DNA of 64,000 nucleotides from an uncultured Leptolyngbyaceae cyanobacterium. GTDB taxonomy: Bacteria; Cyanobacteriota; Cyanobacteriia; Leptolyngbyales; Leptolyngbyaceae. Below are positions 43,788-53,303 of this stretch, piece after piece. Position numbers and translations under genes: made by a program. The DNA is taken from the NCBI GenBank assembly GCA_938023035.1, contig CALIDI010000005.1, forward strand, positions 1 to 64,000. The letters are read 5' to 3'. Under the pieces are notes generated by a model. The model was not told the DNA's origin, ran no database searches, and saw only the letters and a program-made list of their open reading frames with translations. The stretch's first letter is position 1. Each line of letters begins with the position of its first letter.

Positions 43788-44001
43788 GCTGTACCCACTT
43801 CCAACCCAATGCATTGTATGGCGATTGCCAGGCAGCCTAGTATAGCCCTCGCTAGGCAGGTTATAACCTATGGCACGCCATCCTTTTGACCTTGTAGTTA
43901 TCCTATGTCTTACCTGTTTCTTAAAGGATGGAGAATCATCAGGCCTTTCCAGCCGCTTTTCAGCAAGAGAAAAATTCACACCTTCATTCAGCCACGCCGA
44001 A

Positions 44002-44577
44002 TTAAGATGGCACGGCAAACCAACCTGACTCTGTACAAACCCCAGATAAGGGTTGATCCCAAGGCTCAACGGGAAGGGTGGGAACCAGAGCCTGGTCAAA
44101 AATTGGGGCGATCGCAGGTTTATTAGCCCAGGCCGGTTGGCTGAGCATCCGGTCATAAAAGCCACCACCATAGCCTAGGCGATAACCCCTGCGATCACAG
44201 GCGATCGCAGGCACCAAAATCAAATCAACCTGGCTGGCCTCCAAAAGAGGAGTATCGGGATGGGGTTCAGGAATTCCAAACTTACCGACTTGCAGAGGAA
44301 ACTCCGCAGCAGGCGACCAGCAATGCCAGACCAACTGCTGACCAACACAACGGGGCAGCCCCCAGGTTTTTTCTGGAGTGAAGAGGGCGGTCAAATCAGG
44401 CTCTTGCCGAACGCTAACGTAGGTCAGAATTGTCTGGGCAGCTTGAAATAGGGCTAAGCTATGCAGATTTTGGCAAAGCCGATGACTCTTTTCCTGCCAT
44501 TCGTTTGGAGAAAGTGCCTGGCGCTGTTGCAATAATATTCTGCGTAAATGCTTTTTAGTCTCTGATGGGAGTTCCAA
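44002..44577 (-). CDS. 5-Formyltetrahydrofolate cyclo-ligase
   Basis: This is a 191-residue ATP-dependent enzyme that converts 5-formyl-THF to 5,10-methenyl-THF. The signatures are the basic N-terminal helix (TKKHLRRILLQQRQAL), the PVKFGIPEP-like segment (QVGKFGIPEPHPDTP), and the nucleotide-binding GYRLGYGGGFYDRML. Length is normal. It is followed after 214 bases by the NAGPA lipoprotein gene on the same strand. Confidence 0.93.
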   Translation of the reverse strand: MELPSETKKHLRRILLQQRQALSPNEWQEKSHRLCQNLHSLALFQAAQTILTYVSVRQEPDLTALFTPEKTWGLPRCVGQQLVWHCWSPAAEFPLQVGKFGIPEPHPDTPLLEASQVDLILVPAIACDRRGYRLGYGGGFYDRMLSQPAWANKPAIAPIFDQALVPTLPVEPWDQPLSGVCTESGWFAVPS

Positions 44578-44637
44578 CCCTTAACCCTAAACAGCGATTC
44601 ACTCAGATTATACCGCCTTATACCGCCCCCAGTAAAG

Positions 44638-44672
44638 ATAAAATCCCTAGGATCTTTGAGAACCCAGGGATT
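44638..44672 (-). terminator. Candidate intrinsic terminator
   Basis: Arms 44642-44651 and 44663-44672 (AATCCCTGGG and CCTAGGGATT on the minus strand) pair at nine of ten positions around an 11-base loop and are followed by UUUA. It lies between the secreted Asp-rich protein gene and the 5-FTHF cyclo-ligase gene, which are transcribed in that direction. Confidence 0.4.
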
Positions 44673-44703
44673 GGCTAAAAGGAGCGAAGAAAATCGAGGG
44701 GAT

Positions 44704-44831
44704 GTATGTCACTTTCGCCCTCACCCTAAATTCCTCTCCCAATTCGGGAGAGGGACTTTGAGATGGCTCGCCTCCCCTTCTCTCTGGTCGGGAGAGGGGC
44801 TGGGGGATGAGGGCCTGCAAAGGTGACATAC
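44704..44831 (-). repeat. Dispersed element, family A, copy 2
   Basis: This 128-base element has perfect 9-base terminal inverted repeats (GTATGTCAC and GTGACATAC). The interior holds the same CTCTCCC/GGGAGAGG blocks and the GAGGGCCTGCAAAGG end as the copies at 19552 and 52297, but in the opposite orientation. Confidence 0.7.
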
Positions 44832-45011
44832 TCTCGATCAAGGCGACCAAACCCGCAGCTACGAAACCGCTATGCAGAATTCAAAATACCGGATGTAAAG
44901 TGAACATTCTCAGTGTATCTGTATTGTAAGCGGCCTGAAACATTGGCTGATTACACTCCCGGTGTACTGACTTGGAGCCTCATTCCCTGAGGTTTCAAGA
45001 AATATATTGCC

Positions 45012-46460
45012 TTAATCATCATCGTCATCACGACCGCCTCTACGTTGATGACGACAACGTCCCTTATCGTCATCATCATCGTCATCACCCCACTTACAGG
45101 CTCCTCGACGCCGGTTATTGCGACGGCCATCATTATCATCATCATCACGGCCAGACCACCTCGGACGATTGTTAACCGTCTGGTAGCTCGTAAGCAATTG
45201 ATTGACCTCATAGACGGTTACCTGGGTGGTATTGATGTCAATGATTCTGACCTGCTGCCCCGGCAAGGCAATCAGATGAGGTGCCAGGTCTGAACCAAAC
45301 ACCTGTACAGAGCGGCTCACCAGGCTGTAAGAACCGGATTGAAAAGACGTTGGATAAACACAGGTTGAGCGCGGAGCGGGCAAGCCAGCCAGGGCAAAGC
45401 TGTTTAAGTTCATTGCCTGAACGGATTGAAGAAACGTAACCTTGGCATTGCGATAGTTTTGTACCTGACTCACCTGAGTAAAGTAATCAAAGACCTGAGT
45501 GTTTCGGTCAATGACCAAGTCTTCGTTGCGATCGACCCCGTAGATGGTGCGAACGGTTCCATAATATTCGGGGCGATCAGGCAGTACCAGGGTAACAGCG
45601 GTTTTGCTGGAAAGAATTTCAAACTCACTGTACCCAATGAACTGGTTTTGGGGAGTAAACAGCCGCACCACGACGCGATCGCCAGTGTACAGCCCTTTAA
45701 TAAACTTAGCCTTATGTTTTTTGTCTTTCAACTTGTAACGAAAGTCGCCAATCAAACGCTCCTGAGCAAAGCCCTGCCGTCCCTGGGGCTTGAGCGAAAT
45801 GCGAGCAATGACATTTTGTAGTGTGACATTCCGTTGCAGAATGCTTAAGCTAAAGCGGCTTTCTCCCCGCCGAACTCGAACTTTGTCCTCATCGTCATCA
45901 AAATCGTTAGAGGAAGATGATGGCCCGGCAACCAGTTGGGTAGTGGTGGTTTGAGCGATCGCCTGGTAGCGTTCAATTGACTCAAAGGAAATTCGCTGTT
46001 CTTGTCGGCCAGTCAGGTCATAGCGTAGAGTAACCACCGTTCTCAGCTCTTGATTGGAATCCAACCTGCGGCCCAGTTGCTTCTCCAGTTCCTGAATCGA
46101 AATTACTTCGGGTGCGAGAACGACTCGTCCGGCCTGATTTTGAATCAGGCGTGCCCCCTGATTGGTGTAGACAGACACCCAGCGCCCATTTTGCCGCGCA
46201 TAGATTTGATAAACCGCATTGGCATAACGGGTGACGGGTTTTTCTAAAATGTTGAGCTGCACCACCAGCTTTTGGGATGAGGTCAGCCGGGCAACTTTGA
46301 GTACTGCATTCCAGCCCTGCTGACGCTGAACGGCGGGTTTAGCGATCGCGGCTGGCGGAACTAGATTGCCCCCCAAAATCAGGGTCGCTGCTGTTACACC
46401 GAGGGTAGCCCGCCGCCAACGCGCGATTGACTGAGTGTAGGCATAAGTGAAACGCTTCAT
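45012..46460 (-). CDS. Exported protein with Asp/Arg-rich C-terminal tail
   Basis: This is a 482-residue protein with a signal peptide (about 1-40, ending PPAAIA). I recognise no domain. The body (about 45-420) looks like a beta-rich extracellular protein with several Gln/Arg/Val strands. A small acidic patch (DFDDDEDK) lies near residue 190. The last 55 residues alternate Asp runs and Arg runs and include one run of seven Asp, ending GGRDDDDD. Such tails can bind Ca2+ or electrostatically attach to polysaccharide, but this is inference. I chose ATG 46460 because an upstream frame to 46544 adds a second hydrophobic stretch and lacks support. Confidence 0.75.
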   Translation of the reverse strand: MKRFTYAYTQSIARWRRATLGVTAATLILGGNLVPPAAIAKPAVQRQQGWNAVLKVARLTSSQKLVVQLNILEKPVTRYANAVYQIYARQNGRWVSVYTNQGARLIQNQAGRVVLAPEVISIQELEKQLGRRLDSNQELRTVVTLRYDLTGRQEQRISFESIERYQAIAQTTTTQLVAGPSSSSNDFDDDEDKVRVRRGESRFSLSILQRNVTLQNVIARISLKPQGRQGFAQERLIGDFRYKLKDKKHKAKFIKGLYTGDRVVVRLFTPQNQFIGYSEFEILSSKTAVTLVLPDRPEYYGTVRTIYGVDRNEDLVIDRNTQVFDYFTQVSQVQNYRNAKVTFLQSVQAMNLNSFALAGLPAPRSTCVYPTSFQSGSYSLVSRSVQVFGSDLAPHLIALPGQQVRIIDINTTQVTVYEVNQLLTSYQTVNNRPRWSGRDDDDNDGRRNNRRRGACKWGDDDDDDDKGRCRHQRRGGRDDDDD

Positions 46461-46878
46461 AGAAAAATACCTGAAGGTAAAAGAGAAGGTAAAAGAGAGG
46501 AAGAGCAAAAAACTTGCACCACAAATCACCCCGAACCCTCTCAACTTTTTGCTTGGAGGCTATCAGGAGTGCATCATCCTTTCTCTCGTCGAGACCCGAT
46601 CTAGAAACAGTCGGTTGCGTGAAATCAGCGCTCTTTATAATTCCTTTAACTTGAAACAGCGCCAGCAACCTCCCACCGGCCAGGTGTAGCGTCCAAATAA
46701 GATGGATTTGATCCCAGAATGCTCAGCAGCATGGCGGATAAAATTTCCATAAAGCTAGTAAAACTGGGAACATTTACACAGACTCTTAGTGAGGCCAATT
46801 TTAAGTCTTGAGTGAAGAAATTAAGGAGTCATAGATGACCCCCTCCAATTTCTTGCGTTGACGCACGCCTAGTTTGGT

Positions 46879-48528
46879 TCACGACTGCCAGAAGCGGCGC
46901 TCGATCGCTTGCCAATAGGGCGATCGCATCGCTGCTACCACCAACAAAGCCGGAAGTAGCCCCGTCTGGAGCAGCAATTTGCTGACTGTTGCAACCGCCT
47001 CTACAGACAAAGCACCTTGTTGCCCTTGCCAGTAAAGAATCCCCAGTAGCATGATAGTGAGAATGGCCAGAAGTTGCAGCGATCGCCCTGCCATTACCAT
47101 CCATTGAAATTGCAGGGGCTGGCGCAACCAACGGGCAACCCAGATGGCTAATTGAGTCAGGCCATGCAACACCACACCAGGCCGAATAACTTCTGGGAGA
47201 AAGAGAAACAGTAGCCCCCAACTGGGAACCACCCCCTCGCCATAGACCGGAAATAGCATAGCCCGCCACTCTTGAAGACGGGAATAGAGCAGGGCGATCG
47301 GCATTTGCAGTAGAAATTGTGGCAACCCCAAAATCCAGCTAGGTTGGGCCATGAATTCAAACCCACGTAGCCCAACAGCGGCTATGCCATAGGCCAACCC
47401 GATCAATACTCCATACAGCCCTGCGATTTGCAGCATGGGGGTAAGTTGAGTCGGGTAACAAAGCGCATAATTTCCAAAGGGTAAAAGAATCGCCAGCCCT
47501 ATGATCAATTGAGTGGTCAGCAACCCAGAAAGCTGGCCACTCATGCCTAAGGTTAGTATCAGCAATACTGCCGCTATCAGGCCCATGGCAAACCAACGCC
47601 GCCGCTGCCGCGGCCGAGCACTGCGTCGCAGCCAGTAGCTGCTGCTGAAAATGCTCCCGAGAAGTAGAAAAAACTGACTCACCATCCCCCCCGACGCCAT
47701 GAATTTTGGTAATTTTGGGGACGACTCATTCAGGTCAAATGCCTGTTTTGCCCAGGCAACGGTTTCATGGATTAAGGTGGGGTCAAAGGGTGCCATCAAG
47801 TGATCGGAAGTAGGAGAAATCACCAACCGGCGGGCCGTCCCCCGCTTAAAATCACCGTAGGTTTGAAAGGCTTTAGCCAGGGGGTCGGTTCCCTGCTGCA
47901 ACATTAAGCGCATTGCCGCAGGCGAATGAAATTGCTCGTATAACCCAATTCCCATTAGCAAGTTGGGCGGCAGAATACGATTAATGTCGGCGCTCATTCC
48001 TAAGACAATGGTGGTTTTAATCCGGCTCTCTTCGTTCGCTAAGAATAGGGCTGTTGCTCCCCCCATGGAGTGTCCTCCAACTCCAATTTGGACGGCGTTA
48101 AATTGTTCGGGATGGGCAAAGACATACGCAGCGATCGCCTGGGCATCCGTCAGGTTTTCTGCCTCGCTGTAGGTACGCGGGTAAGATTCACCAAAACCAC
48201 CTGCATCAAAGGTGGCAACAGCGATTCCCTGACGAGCTAATGCAATAGCAAGCGGTGTCAGAGTCTCTTTAGTAGAGCTGACCCCATGCCACAGCATTAG
48301 AGTGGGGTAGGGCGCAGGCACCCCGTGGGAAGGGGTATAGACTCGACCCACTAGAACTTGCTGTTCGCTGCGAACAACCTTAACCACTTCACTGTGAATG
48401 GATCTAGGGCTGTAAACCCAATTGAGCCATAAACCAAGCGCCAGTAGCCCAACCCCCAACCATAACCCAGTGCGCTGATAGCGAAACATCCTGTAAGGCA
48501 TGAGAGCAATACGCTGCAACCTTTTCAT
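46879..48528 (-). CDS. Alpha/beta hydrolase fused to a multi-pass membrane domain
   Basis: This is a protein of about 549 residues. A membrane anchor lies at about 21-36. An alpha/beta hydrolase domain follows (about 55-265), with the oxyanion segment LMLWHGVSSTKE, the nucleophile elbow GVGGHSMGGA and a likely catalytic His in SPTSDHLMAPFD. The C-terminal half (about 285-530) has roughly eight hydrophobic segments of unknown family. The combination suggests a membrane-bound hydrolase acting on lipid or polymer. The start is the ATG at 48528. A longer frame to 48642 does not extend the hydrophobic start. Confidence 0.8.
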   Translation of the reverse strand: MKRLQRIALMPYRMFRYQRTGLWLGVGLLALGLWLNWVYSPRSIHSEVVKVVRSEQQVLVGRVYTPSHGVPAPYPTLMLWHGVSSTKETLTPLAIALARQGIAVATFDAGGFGESYPRTYSEAENLTDAQAIAAYVFAHPEQFNAVQIGVGGHSMGGATALFLANEESRIKTTIVLGMSADINRILPPNLLMGIGLYEQFHSPAAMRLMLQQGTDPLAKAFQTYGDFKRGTARRLVISPTSDHLMAPFDPTLIHETVAWAKQAFDLNESSPKLPKFMASGGMVSQFFLLLGSIFSSSYWLRRSARPRQRRRWFAMGLIAAVLLILTLGMSGQLSGLLTTQLIIGLAILLPFGNYALCYPTQLTPMLQIAGLYGVLIGLAYGIAAVGLRGFEFMAQPSWILGLPQFLLQMPIALLYSRLQEWRAMLFPVYGEGVVPSWGLLFLFLPEVIRPGVVLHGLTQLAIWVARWLRQPLQFQWMVMAGRSLQLLAILTIMLLGILYWQGQQGALSVEAVATVSKLLLQTGLLPALLVVAAMRSPYWQAIERRFWQS

Positions 48529-48729
48529 TCTAGATGGGTACCCTATCCTTACCTCCCGATTCAGGACAAGTTTTACTGAATCAGATGACCGATCCACCAA
48601 AGTTTTTTCTAAAATGCCGGATAGGGTTGATGGACTGGCCATCGCCCCCCAACCTGACTAAAAGAGCTGGGCAACTCCCCAGCGGGTGTTGCGTTACTAA
48701 TACAACCAGGCAGGCTGCCTGTTATCACG

Positions 48730-49635
48730 ATGAGCTTGACCCAGAACCTGCTTGAATTAGCGAAACAAGGTAACCCAGCGGCGATCGCCCAGTTGCTTAA
48801 TCAGGTTCTACAACCAAAGGGTATGACTGCCCGAGTCATTCGTAATGGTGAAAATCTCAGGGTTTTGTTAGAAGCGTCACCCGTGCCGGAGCCCCAGATC
48901 CTAGTGCCGTATCTCGAAAAAAAATTCACCAAGTTGGCAATGGCCTCAATCCGTACGATCAGACTTCAGGCAAAATCGCCTGAGAGCGCTAAGGTTGCCT
49001 GGAGTCGGCAGCTTACCCTACAGCCGCAATCATTAGCCACTGTAGTGCCACCTTCTACGCCGTCGCCCAAAGCACCAGGGAAAGCAGCGGCTGAAAAACC
49101 AGCCTCAACCCCAAAAACATCTCAAAAACCAGCATCAAAAACTCCTCAGCTTGTTTTTGGTGGTATGCTTGCCCTCCTCTTGATGTTTGTCGGAGCCAGT
49201 TTTCAATCTTTATTACGGCCAGCCCGTACGACCCGTACCAATGTGACCCTCCGTACAGACTCTCAAGGCATTTATCGCGCCCCTATCATTAATCGGATTG
49301 CTGGTATTCCGGTCATCTTGGTGAAATTTAATGACTCCCTCGAGTTTCCCATGATGGTGGATACGGGCGCGAGTGGTACTCTTATTACACCCATGATGGC
49401 AAGCAGCCTTAACCTCAAACCCACCGGACAAGTCCATGTGCAAACTCCCAGCGGCTACACGACCCTTGATGTGGGCTACCTGGATTCTATTGCAGTGGAT
49501 GGAGTTAAGGTTGCTAACGTACCTGTTGCCGTTGGCCTACCCCATATGAATGTGGGCTTGCTGGGGCACGACTTTTTTGGTGATTTAGATGTCTCTGTCC
49601 GTGAAGAGGTTGTTGAGTTTAGTGCCCGCAATTAG
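48730..49635 (+). CDS. Retropepsin-like aspartic protease with membrane anchor
   Basis: This is a 301-residue protein. The N-terminal part (about 1-95) is a soluble alpha/beta module (ELAKQGNPAAIAQLLNQVL, then TARVIRNGENLRVLLEA) that recurs in cyanobacterial proteins. An Ala/Pro/Lys/Ser-rich linker and one transmembrane segment (about 141-158) follow. The clan AA aspartic protease domain (about 180-300) carries MMVDTGASGTLI with the catalytic Asp, and HDFFGDLDVSV. Retropepsins work as dimers. The role is unknown. The gene is divergent from the alpha/beta hydrolase gene. Confidence 0.85.
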   Translation: MSLTQNLLELAKQGNPAAIAQLLNQVLQPKGMTARVIRNGENLRVLLEASPVPEPQILVPYLEKKFTKLAMASIRTIRLQAKSPESAKVAWSRQLTLQPQSLATVVPPSTPSPKAPGKAAAEKPASTPKTSQKPASKTPQLVFGGMLALLLMFVGASFQSLLRPARTTRTNVTLRTDSQGIYRAPIINRIAGIPVILVKFNDSLEFPMMVDTGASGTLITPMMASSLNLKPTGQVHVQTPSGYTTLDVGYLDSIAVDGVKVANVPVAVGLPHMNVGLLGHDFFGDLDVSVREEVVEFSARN

Positions 49636-49659
49636 TATAGAGCCTTCATGCCACCGCTA

Positions 49660-49800
49660 AATCTGGAATGAACCACCCAATTTGCTCCCTCCCAAAGGGC
49701 GAAGGCAACGGCTCCGTCACACCCTTTTCCCAATAGGAGCAGGGTATACCTGACAGGCATTCAAGCAAGCATTCAAGAACGGGGGATGCGGGCAATTCAT
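49660..49800 (-). repeat. Dispersed element, family B-like fragment
   Basis: The segment around 49752-49775 (CCTGACAGGCATTCAAG) is shared with 58331-58349 and 63298-63313. The flanking AAAGGGCGAAGG and CCCTTTTCCC blocks are GC-rich and can pair. No clear terminal repeat is visible, so this may be a partial copy. It fills the gap between convergent genes. Confidence 0.4.
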
Positions 49801-49830
49801 CCCTTCATTCAGCAACACCCAAAGCCGCCA

Positions 49831-51381
49831 TCACTCCTCGGTTTTCTCTGGTTTTAGCAACGGAAAAGCAATCACATCTCGGATGCTAGGGCTATCAGTC
49901 AACAGCATGACCAACCGATCAATGCCAATGCCTAGACCTCCGGTAGGAGGCATGCCGTACTCCAAGGCCGTGAGAAAATCTTCATCCACGCTGTGAGCCT
50001 CCAGATCGCCTGCTGCCTTCTTAGCGGCTTGGGCCTCTAGCCGTTGTCGCTGATCTAGTGGATCGGTTAGCTCTGAGAAGCTATTCGCTGTCTCACGCCC
50101 AACAATAAATAGCTCAAACCGCTCTACTAGGCCAGATTGACTGCGGTGGGGCTTCGCTAGGGGTGAAATTTCTACAGGATAGTCGATTACAAACGTTGGT
50201 TGAATTAAGGTTTCTTCAGCCCTCTGCTCAAACACTTGATTTAACAACTCACCGATCGATTGGCAGTCTTCCACAGCTTGCAAGCCCGCTGCTTTCGCAG
50301 CAGTTCTAGCCTCTTCCAGAGCAGTATATTGCCGAAAGTCCATGCCAGTCGTCTCCTCAACCAGATCGTGCATAGTGACTCGACGCCAAGGAGGCGTCAG
50401 GTCAATCGCTGTTCCCTGGTAGGTGATTTTTAAGGTTCCTAAAACATCTTGAGCGGCTGTTGTGATGATGGCTTCAGTCAGCGCCATCATATCGTGGTAA
50501 TCGGCATAGGCCTGATATACTTCGATGGTTGTAAACTCGGGGTTATGCCGGGTTGAAATCCCCTCATTCCGAAAGACACGCCCTAATTCAAAAACTTTTT
50601 CAAACCCACCGACGATCAGCCGTTTTAGGTGTAGTTCTGTGGCAATTCGCAAGTAAAAGTCTAGCTCTAGAGTATTGTGATATGTCACAAAGGGGCGAGC
50701 CTCTGCACCACCTGCTTCTGCCATCAATACAGGAGTCTCGATTTCGATAAAGCCCCGTTGATCTAGATAGCGGCGGATTGACGCTGTAATCAGTGCCCGG
50801 CGGCGAAAGGTTTCTCGAACCTCTGGGTTGACGATCAAGTCAACATACCGCTGACGATAGCGCTTGGCAATATCGGTTAAGCCATGCCACTTGTCGGGTA
50901 GAGGTAATAGGGATTTGGTCAAAACCGCGTACTTAGCAACATTCACCGACAATTCACCGCGATTGGTGCGCTTGATAGTTCCCTCGACGCCGAGAATATC
51001 TCCGACATCGGTCAATTGCATCAGTTGCGCAAAGGCATCGGGTTGTTCTGGCATGTGCGCTGTAATATGAGCCTGATCTAAATAGAGCTGAATGGTGCCG
51101 GTTTCGTCTTGCAGGCTAAAAAAAGCCAGTTTCTTACCCATCACTCTTCGGGCCATGATGCGCCCAGCCATCGATACAGGAAATTCAACGGCTTCGCCGT
51201 TAGGTAAATCGGCAAACTTTGCTTGCAGATCAGCTGCGTGGTGGGTCACGTCCCAACGATAGGCGAAGGGATTATGCCCTGCTTGTTTAAGTTGCTCAAC
51301 CTTTTCTAAGCGAGTAGCACGAATCTCTTCCAGCGTTGAAGTCGGCTGAGGGGTATCACCAGGGCTGCGATCGCGGGACAT
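49831..51381 (-). CDS. lysS: Lysyl-tRNA synthetase (class II)
   Basis: This is a 516-residue class IIb enzyme. The N-terminal OB-fold anticodon-binding domain covers about 60-160 ([27 protein letters not shown]). The catalytic domain has motif 1 around [26 protein letters not shown], motif 2 [21 protein letters not shown], and motif 3 [15 protein letters not shown] 30-residue N-terminal extension with the [10 protein letters not shown] start is usual for cyanobacteria. Confidence 0.96.
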   Translation of the reverse strand: MSRDRSPGDTPQPTSTLEEIRATRLEKVEQLKQAGHNPFAYRWDVTHHAADLQAKFADLPNGEAVEFPVSMAGRIMARRVMGKKLAFFSLQDETGTIQLYLDQAHITAHMPEQPDAFAQLMQLTDVGDILGVEGTIKRTNRGELSVNVAKYAVLTKSLLPLPDKWHGLTDIAKRYRQRYVDLIVNPEVRETFRRRALITASIRRYLDQRGFIEIETPVLMAEAGGAEARPFVTYHNTLELDFYLRIATELHLKRLIVGGFEKVFELGRVFRNEGISTRHNPEFTTIEVYQAYADYHDMMALTEAIITTAAQDVLGTLKITYQGTAIDLTPPWRRVTMHDLVEETTGMDFRQYTALEEARTAAKAAGLQAVEDCQSIGELLNQVFEQRAEETLIQPTFVIDYPVEISPLAKPHRSQSGLVERFELFIVGRETANSFSELTDPLDQRQRLEAQAAKKAAGDLEAHSVDEDFLTALEYGMPPTGGLGIGIDRLVMLLTDSPSIRDVIAFPLLKPEKTEE

Positions 51382-51595
51382 AGAGCATCCTTAAGTCAAA
51401 TAATTCACATCAGCCCAGAGCCAGTTCAAAACCTGGTTATGCTTAGCAGGCAAAACCACCCTTTTAGCCTGGCACCACGTTGAGCTGAAAACCATTGCCC
51501 CGTTAGTGTAACAAAGGAACTATGGGAATGCGATCAGGCTGAGGAAATTGGCGATCGGTCAAAATTGTTCTGACCGCACACTACGCTATCTGCGT

Positions 51596-52111
51596 TTACT
51601 GGATTGTGTTGTCGGTGTAGCCCTGGAGGTTTTCATGGGGAAGCGCTTGCAAAACCCGGTAGGCCCTACGGGTCTGGGCCTCTGAACCTCGAACAACGAC
51701 TAAATACTTTCCTTGATTCAGCCGATTGCGATAAGGCAAAGCATCCCCTCCTCCCACAATCAGCCCAACACCACCACCAACAAACACACTGCCTAAGGCT
51801 CCAGAAGCAGCCCCCAGCAAACCACCAATCGCATGGTTTCCGACTTCACCGGCCCAGGCAAAGGTATTCAAGCGGGTAATCACACTAAAAATTACGCCTG
51901 CGATAAACCCAAAGGGAATTAACCACGAAGCCATCAGCCGAGACTGCTTAATCGCCTGCTCCTTAGGGTCAATCAGGCCATATTCGTCTGCACTTTGATA
52001 GCCTTTTCCTAAGATGGCGACTTGCTCCATCGCCAAACCATCCTTCTCGAGGGCGGTGTAGGCAGTTTCGGCCTGGCTGCGATCGCCCAAAACAGCCACA
52101 AGGTAATTCAT
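51596..52111 (-). CDS. Small membrane protein with glycine-rich segment
   Basis: This is a 171-residue protein of a type common in cyanobacteria but without a known role. An N-terminal ferredoxin-like part (MNYLVAVLGDRSQAETAYTALEKDG, about 1-55) is followed by two hydrophobic or glycine-rich segments (about 65-82 and 93-125, IGGLLGAASGALGSVFVGGGVGLIVGGG). A short C-terminal alpha/beta part (KYLVVVRGSEAQTRRAYRVL) closes the protein. The architecture resembles general-stress 17M-like proteins, but I do not assign one. Confidence 0.65.
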   Translation of the reverse strand: MNYLVAVLGDRSQAETAYTALEKDGLAMEQVAILGKGYQSADEYGLIDPKEQAIKQSRLMASWLIPFGFIAGVIFSVITRLNTFAWAGEVGNHAIGGLLGAASGALGSVFVGGGVGLIVGGGDALPYRNRLNQGKYLVVVRGSEAQTRRAYRVLQALPHENLQGYTDNTIQ

Positions 52112-52296
52112 AGAACCGTTGCGCTCAAGCTTCTGAGTTGATTATTTAGTAGAGGAAAAAAGAAATCCCTGGGAGTCTTTCCATGTTTCGACCCCAGGGA
52201 CTCTTTTGCTCGATTTGCTCCTCACACGACTCTATTATACACAACTATTTTAAGATGTCCAGCAGAATGGTTAAAAAAACAGCGATCTCAGCGAGA

Positions 52297-52436
52297 GCAT
52301 GTCACCTTTGCAGTCCCTCATCCCCCATTTCCTTCTCCATAAGTCTCCATAAGTGGGGAGAAAGGGAGCCGAGCCACCTCAAAGTCTCTCGCCCAAGTTG
52401 GGAAAGAGATGTAGGGCGAGGACAAAAGCGACATGC
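52297..52436 (+). repeat. Dispersed element, family A, copy 3
   Basis: This 140-base element has 9-base terminal inverted repeats with one mismatch (GCATGTCAC and GCGACATGC). The interior matches the other family A copies (CTCATCCCCC near the left end, GGGCGAGGACAAAAG near the right). It lies upstream of purN. A separate short stem at 52170-52201 (TCCCTGGG and CCCCAGGGA) precedes it. Confidence 0.7.
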
Positions 52437-52652
52437 ACCCGAATTAGCTATTGCTCTTGATACACAAAACATCTTCTCCTTTGGGCAGGTGCGAGAACTA
52501 ATTTGCCTCCATACTTATAGAGCTTAGTTTTGCGGGTATCAAGCGGCTTCTAGCAACTGCCTATCGCTGTATACAAACAGGTTCAACCCCTTTTCACGCT
52601 ATGATTTTGAGATTTGCGGTAAGTGCGATCGCTGACATAAAAGGAAGTAGCT

Positions 52653-53303
52653 ATGGGCATAGAGCAGACCGGGGCAGAGGCTAATCTTGTTTCGCCCATC
52701 CATTTCCCGCCCCCTTGGGAGGGTGCGCCCCTATCGCTGGGGGTGATGGCTTCAGGCAGTGGCAGCAACTTTGAGGCGATCGCCCAGGCCATTACCCATC
52801 AGAGACTCAACGCCCGCATTCAGGTGCTGATTTATAACAATCCAGGGGCAAAAGCCGCCGCACGAGCCGAGCGGTTGAAGGTTCCTGCGGAGCTATTGAA
52901 CCACCGCACATTTTCTAGCCGAGAGGCACTTGATTATGCGATTGTAGAAACGTTACAGCGCTATCGAGTGGAATGGGTGATTATGGCAGGCTGGATGCGG
53001 TTGGTCACGCCCGTTCTGATTCAGGCCTTTCCCCAGCGGATTTTGAATATTCATCCCAGTCTTTTGCCCAGTTTTAAGGGAGTTCATGCTGTAGAGCAGG
53101 CGATCGCGGCTGGCGTCAAAATCACCGGTTGCACGGTTCACTACGTTGTCCCAGAAATGGATAGTGGAGAAATCATCATGCAGGCAGCCGTTCCGGTTTT
53201 GCCAGATGACACATCGGCAACACTCCAGGCTCGGATTCAGGTGCAAGAGCATCGCATTTACCCCTTAGCGATCGCCCATGCCGCCCAACAGTCAATCAGC
53301 TAG
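52653..53303 (+). CDS. purN: Phosphoribosylglycinamide formyltransferase (GAR transformylase 1)
   Basis: This is a 216-residue purine-pathway enzyme that moves a formyl group from 10-formyl-THF to GAR. Key segments are VMASGSGSNFEAIAQAI, RILNIHPSLLPSFKGVHAVEQAI (with the catalytic Asn-x-His), and CTVHYVVPEMDSGEIIMQ with the catalytic Asp. About 28 residues precede the fold, so the true start may be a few codons downstream. The ATG at 52653 has an AAGGAAG ribosome-binding site. The end overlaps the convergent VOC gene by eight bases. Confidence 0.94.
   Translation: MGIEQTGAEANLVSPIHFPPPWEGAPLSLGVMASGSGSNFEAIAQAITHQRLNARIQVLIYNNPGAKAAARAERLKVPAELLNHRTFSSREALDYAIVETLQRYRVEWVIMAGWMRLVTPVLIQAFPQRILNIHPSLLPSFKGVHAVEQAIAAGVKITGCTVHYVVPEMDSGEIIMQAAVPVLPDDTSATLQARIQVQEHRIYPLAIAHAAQQSIS

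Noticed and set aside
45030-45170. CATCATCGTCATCA-type simple repeats read as a microsatellite element
   Set aside because: They are the coding sequence of the Asp-rich tail of the exported protein and were treated as part of that gene.
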